Assembly: GCA_002304995.1 (NCBI GenBank) | Contig: DBPV01000019.1 | Span: 1 to 8,235 of the forward strand | Source: Syntrophaceae bacterium UBA1411 | GTDB lineage: Bacteria; Desulfobacterota; Syntrophia; Syntrophales; Smithellaceae | Reading direction: 5' to 3' | Length of the DNA: 8,235 nucleotides | Shown here: piece after piece, positions 5,694-8,235 of the stretch | Position numbering within the stretch: the first letter of the stretch is position 1 | Layout of the letters: each line of letters starts with the position of its first letter | Notes under the pieces: generated by a model | Databases searched by the model: none | What the model saw: only the letters and a program-made list of their open reading frames with translations | What the model was told of the DNA's origin: nothing | Position numbers and translations under genes: made by a program

Positions 5694-7754
5694 TTAACGG
5701 CCGGCCAGCATCTCTTTGGCCGCCGCAACAATGTTGGCGGGCGTGAAGCCGAATTTTTCATAAAGCACGGTTCCGGGCGCGGAGGCGCCGAAGGTGTCCA
5801 TGCCGATGATCTTTCCCGACAGTCCGACGTAATGCTCCCAGCCCAGGCGGATGCCGGCTTCCACGGCCAGGCGCGCCGAAATTTTCGGCGGCAGGACCTG
5901 GTTGCGGTATTCCACGGGCTGGCGGTCGAAGATTTCCCAGCTGGGCAGAGACACGACGCGGACACGGATGCCTTCCTGCGCCAGCTTGCGGCCGGCTTCG
6001 AGCGTCATGGCCACTTCCGAACCGGTCGCCAGGAGAATCACATGGGGTTCCAGGACGGATGACTCCCACAGGATATAACCGCCCCGGCGCACGCCGGCGG
6101 CGGAAGCGCAGACGGTGCGGTCCAGAACGGGCAGATTCTGGCGGCTGAAGATGAGTGTTGTGGGGCCAAGCGTGTTGGCCAGCGCCAGAAGCCAGGCTTC
6201 GCGGGTTTCGTTGGCGTCCGCCGGGCGCAGGAGTGTCATGTTGGGAATCTGCCGCAGATTCATGATCTGCTCGACGGGCTGGTGCGTCGGCCCGTCTTCA
6301 CCCACGCCGATGCTGTCGTGCGTGAAGATAAAAATCACGCGCAGGCCCATCATGGCGGAAAGCCGCATGGGCGGACGCATATAGTCGGCAAACGTCAGGA
6401 ACGTCGCCGTGTAGGGAATCACGCCGCCGTGCAGGGCAAGCCCCACGGCAATCGCGCCCATCGCGTGCTCGCGCACGCCGAAGTGAATGTTGCGCCCCGT
6501 ATAGTCCCAGACCCCGCCCACCATGCCGTGCAATCCGGCGCGGGAAGCGGCCGGATGCTGGAAGTCGCCCATTCCTTTAAGCCAGGTGAAGGTTGAAGGA
6601 TTGAGATCGGCCGAGCCGCCGGCCAGCTCCGGCACTTTGGCCGCGAGAGCCTGCATGACGATTTCCGAAGCCTTGCGCGTGGCGATATCCTTTCCGTCGG
6701 CGGGAAATTCGGCCGGCGCCGTTTCCCACCCGGCGGGCAGTTCGCAAGCCAGCGTCCTTTCCAGTTCGGCCGCCAGCGCCGCGTCCTCTTCCCGGTAAGC
6801 GGCCAGAAGCGCGCGCCAGGCCTGTTCGCCTTTTTCTCCCCGCGCAACGGCCTTGCCGAAGAAGTCCCCCACGGCATCGGGAACGTGAAAATGCTCTTCC
6901 GCCGCCCAGGCACAGCTGTCTTTCGCGCCTTGCAGTTCCTTGTCGCCCAGCGGCGAACCGTGCGCGTCGCAGGTTCCCTGCTTGCCGGGCGCTCCGTATC
7001 CGATCGTGGTCCGCAGGCAGATGAGCGACGGCTTGTCGATGGCCTTTCTGGCTTTTTTGAGGGCCCGGTCGACGGCGACGACGTCGTTTCCGTCCGTCAC
7101 TTTCTGCACCTGCCAGCCGGCGGCCTTGAAGCGCGCTTCGACATCTTCCGTAAAAGCCAGTCCCGTGGAACCGGCCAGGGAGACCTGATTGTCGTCATAC
7201 AGGACGATGAGTTTTCCCAGGCGCAGATGCCCGGCGAGCGCACAGGCTTCCGCAGCCACCCCTTCCATCAGATCGCCGTCGCCGGCCATGACGTACGTGT
7301 AGTGATCGACCACGGGAAGATTTTCGCGGTTGAAGCGGGCCGCCAGATGCGCCTCGGCGATCGCCATGCCGACGGCGTCGGCAAGCCCCTGTCCCAGCGG
7401 ACCGGTCGTTACTTCCACGCCGGGAACGTGTTTGTACTCGGGATGGCCCGGCGTCCGGCTGCCCCACTGGCGGAAGTTCTTGAGGTCGTCAAGCGAGAGA
7501 TCGTAGCCTGTCAGATGCAAAAGCGCATAGAGCAGCATCGACGCGTGCCCGGCCGACAGGACAAACCGGTCGCGGTTGGGCCACGCAGGATTTTTCGGAT
7601 TATGCCGGAGGTGGCGGGTCCACAGCGTATAGGCCGCCGCCGCCGCGCCCAGAGGCATGCCCGGATGCCCGGACCTGGCTTTCTCAATGGCGTCCGCCGC
7701 CAGAAATCTGATGGTATCAATACACTGTCTTTCCAACTCGTTTTTGTCCGACAT
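5694..7754 (-). CDS. tkt: Transketolase
   Basis: This is a full-length, 686-aa thiamine-diphosphate enzyme moving two-carbon ketol units between sugar phosphates in the non-oxidative pentose phosphate pathway. Numbering from the upstream ATG at 7757, RSGHPGMPLG (28-37) is the N-terminal signature. GDGDLMEG (159-166) with Asn190 about 30 residues on is the ThDP/metal-binding motif. Other motifs are HGSPLG (266-271), FGVREHAMG (426-434) with catalytic Glu430, DGPTHQPVE (488-496) as signature 2, and MDTFGASAPG (653-662). Two ATGs lie in tandem at 7757 and 7754. The AAGGAG at 7766-7761 is 3 nt from the first and 6 nt from the second, so 7754 is preferred. pgi follows after 14 nt and cutA lies 130 nt upstream, with a promoter in between. 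Confidence 0.97.
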   Translation of the reverse strand: MSDKNELERQCIDTIRFLAADAIEKARSGHPGMPLGAAAAAYTLWTRHLRHNPKNPAWPNRDRFVLSAGHASMLLYALLHLTGYDLSLDDLKNFRQWGSRTPGHPEYKHVPGVEVTTGPLGQGLADAVGMAIAEAHLAARFNRENLPVVDHYTYVMAGDGDLMEGVAAEACALAGHLRLGKLIVLYDDNQVSLAGSTGLAFTEDVEARFKAAGWQVQKVTDGNDVVAVDRALKKARKAIDKPSLICLRTTIGYGAPGKQGTCDAHGSPLGDKELQGAKDSCAWAAEEHFHVPDAVGDFFGKAVARGEKGEQAWRALLAAYREEDAALAAELERTLACELPAGWETAPAEFPADGKDIATRKASEIVMQALAAKVPELAGGSADLNPSTFTWLKGMGDFQHPAASRAGLHGMVGGVWDYTGRNIHFGVREHAMGAIAVGLALHGGVIPYTATFLTFADYMRPPMRLSAMMGLRVIFIFTHDSIGVGEDGPTHQPVEQIMNLRQIPNMTLLRPADANETREAWLLALANTLGPTTLIFSRQNLPVLDRTVCASAAGVRRGGYILWESSVLEPHVILLATGSEVAMTLEAGRKLAQEGIRVRVVSLPSWEIFDRQPVEYRNQVLPPKISARLAVEAGIRLGWEHYVGLSGKIIGMDTFGASAPGTVLYEKFGFTPANIVAAAKEMLAGR

Positions 7755-7861
7755 CATGAACTCCTTCGGGAAAATAAAAAAGATGTTTCACTTAGACCAA
7801 AGATCCAATTATTGCACGATAAATTTAACGCGGCATCCTTGCTGACCGACATGCCGGGGTT

Positions 7862-7891
7862 ATTAAACAACGATTGCGTTTGATAAGTCAA
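7862..7891 (-). promoter_or_regulatory. Sigma-70-type promoter of tkt-pgi, overlapping the cutA stop
   Basis: On the minus strand TTGACT (7891-7886), 18 nt, then TTTAAT (7867-7862) gives five of six matches in each hexamer. The -35 element contains the cutA TGA (7890-7888). Transcription would start near 7855, leaving a leader of about 100 nt before tkt. The region is AT-rich compared with its surroundings, as expected for a promoter. Confidence 0.7.
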
Positions 7892-8235
7892 CGATGAATT
7901 CCAGGCGGCGCAGACAGAGCCCCGGCCAGCCACGCCAGGTAAGCGGCGCTCCCCTCCACGATGGGAACGGCAATAATTTCCGGCGTTTCATAGGAATGGC
8001 GTTCGCGGATGGCCGATTCCACGCGGGGAAAAAAGTCCCGGCGCGTTTTGATCAGGCACAGATATTCCGCGGCGGTCTCCACGGCGCCCCGCCAGCGGTA
8101 GACGCTTTCGATGGGACCCATAATTTGCACGCAGGCCGCCAGTTCCTTTTCCACCAGCTCACGGGCGATGCCCCGGGCCTCTTCGTCCGTTTCCACCGTC
8201 GTCATCACCTGAATAAATTCCATACCATTCACCAT
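7888..8235 (-). CDS. cutA: CutA1 family divalent cation tolerance protein
   Basis: This small cytosolic protein of up to 115 aa forms trimers of ferredoxin-like subunits in its family, which is linked to divalent metal tolerance though its exact role is unsettled. Characteristic segments are LAACVQ (32-37), YRWRG (46-50), LIKTRR (61-66), HSYETPEI (80-87, HPYEVPEI in many relatives) and YLAWL (99-103). The whole conserved core is present and the C-terminus ends at TGA 7890-7888. The first ATG coincides with the window edge (8235), so its ribosome binding site cannot be seen and the frame may extend further. The internal ATG at 8223 (MEFIQVMTT) fits the usual family start better. tkt is downstream on the same strand after 130 nt and could receive read-through, but no functional link is evident. 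Confidence 0.93.
   Translation of the reverse strand: MVNGMEFIQVMTTVETDEEARGIARELVEKELAACVQIMGPIESVYRWRGAVETAAEYLCLIKTRRDFFPRVESAIRERHSYETPEIIAVPIVEGSAAYLAWLAGALSAPPGIHR

Noticed and set aside
7831..7856. CGGCAT...ATGCCG inverted repeat in the tkt leader as an operator or riboswitch
   Set aside because: It has a 6-bp stem with a 14-nt loop, no second structural element and no recognisable riboswitch core; it could be chance.
6885..7883. Open plus-strand frame of 332 codons
   Set aside because: It lies opposite the well-conserved transketolase and shows no recognisable domain.

Overview
This is a GC-rich bacterial window with seven protein genes, tightly packed and all apparently intact apart from the two cut by the window edges. 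No RNA genes, insertion sequences, CRISPR arrays or phage genes are visible. The sigma-28-type flagellar promoter, the style of the flagellin N-terminus, the phosphoglucose isomerase subtype and the cyclic-nucleotide-binding/CPBP fusion together suggest a motile Gram-negative bacterium. An anaerobic Desulfobacterota (deltaproteobacterial) lineage is my best guess, but this rests on remembered family resemblance, not a search.

Left end (1-1287, minus strand): the N-terminal 374 codons of a flagellin run off the window edge. Its start is fixed by a good ribosome binding site. About 130 nt upstream is a nearly perfect sigma-28 (FliA) promoter, followed by a leader with three small hairpins. The variable part of the flagellin contains three related modules resembling the flagellin hook IN motif.

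Middle (1364-3948): two divergent transcription units encode membrane proteins. On the minus strand, a 388-aa protein joins a cyclic-nucleotide-binding domain to a CPBP (CAAX/Abi type) intramembrane protease domain, behind a near-consensus sigma-70 promoter. On the plus strand, a compact M50 site-2-type zinc protease is followed 23 nt later by a nitroreductase-family flavoprotein. Two families of intramembrane metalloprotease, one with a built-in nucleotide sensor, are therefore encoded head to head. The CPBP protein has Gln in place of the first Glu of the EExxxR motif, which makes its catalytic status the main open question.

Right part (3979-8235, minus strand): cutA, then tkt (transketolase), then pgi (glucose-6-phosphate isomerase). 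tkt and pgi are 14 nt apart and clearly co-transcribed. A good promoter overlaps the cutA stop codon and can drive tkt-pgi independently. Transketolase and phosphoglucose isomerase link the non-oxidative pentose phosphate pathway to upper glycolysis/gluconeogenesis. The isomerase looks like the Pgi half of the bifunctional transaldolase-Pgi enzymes, here encoded without the transaldolase half.
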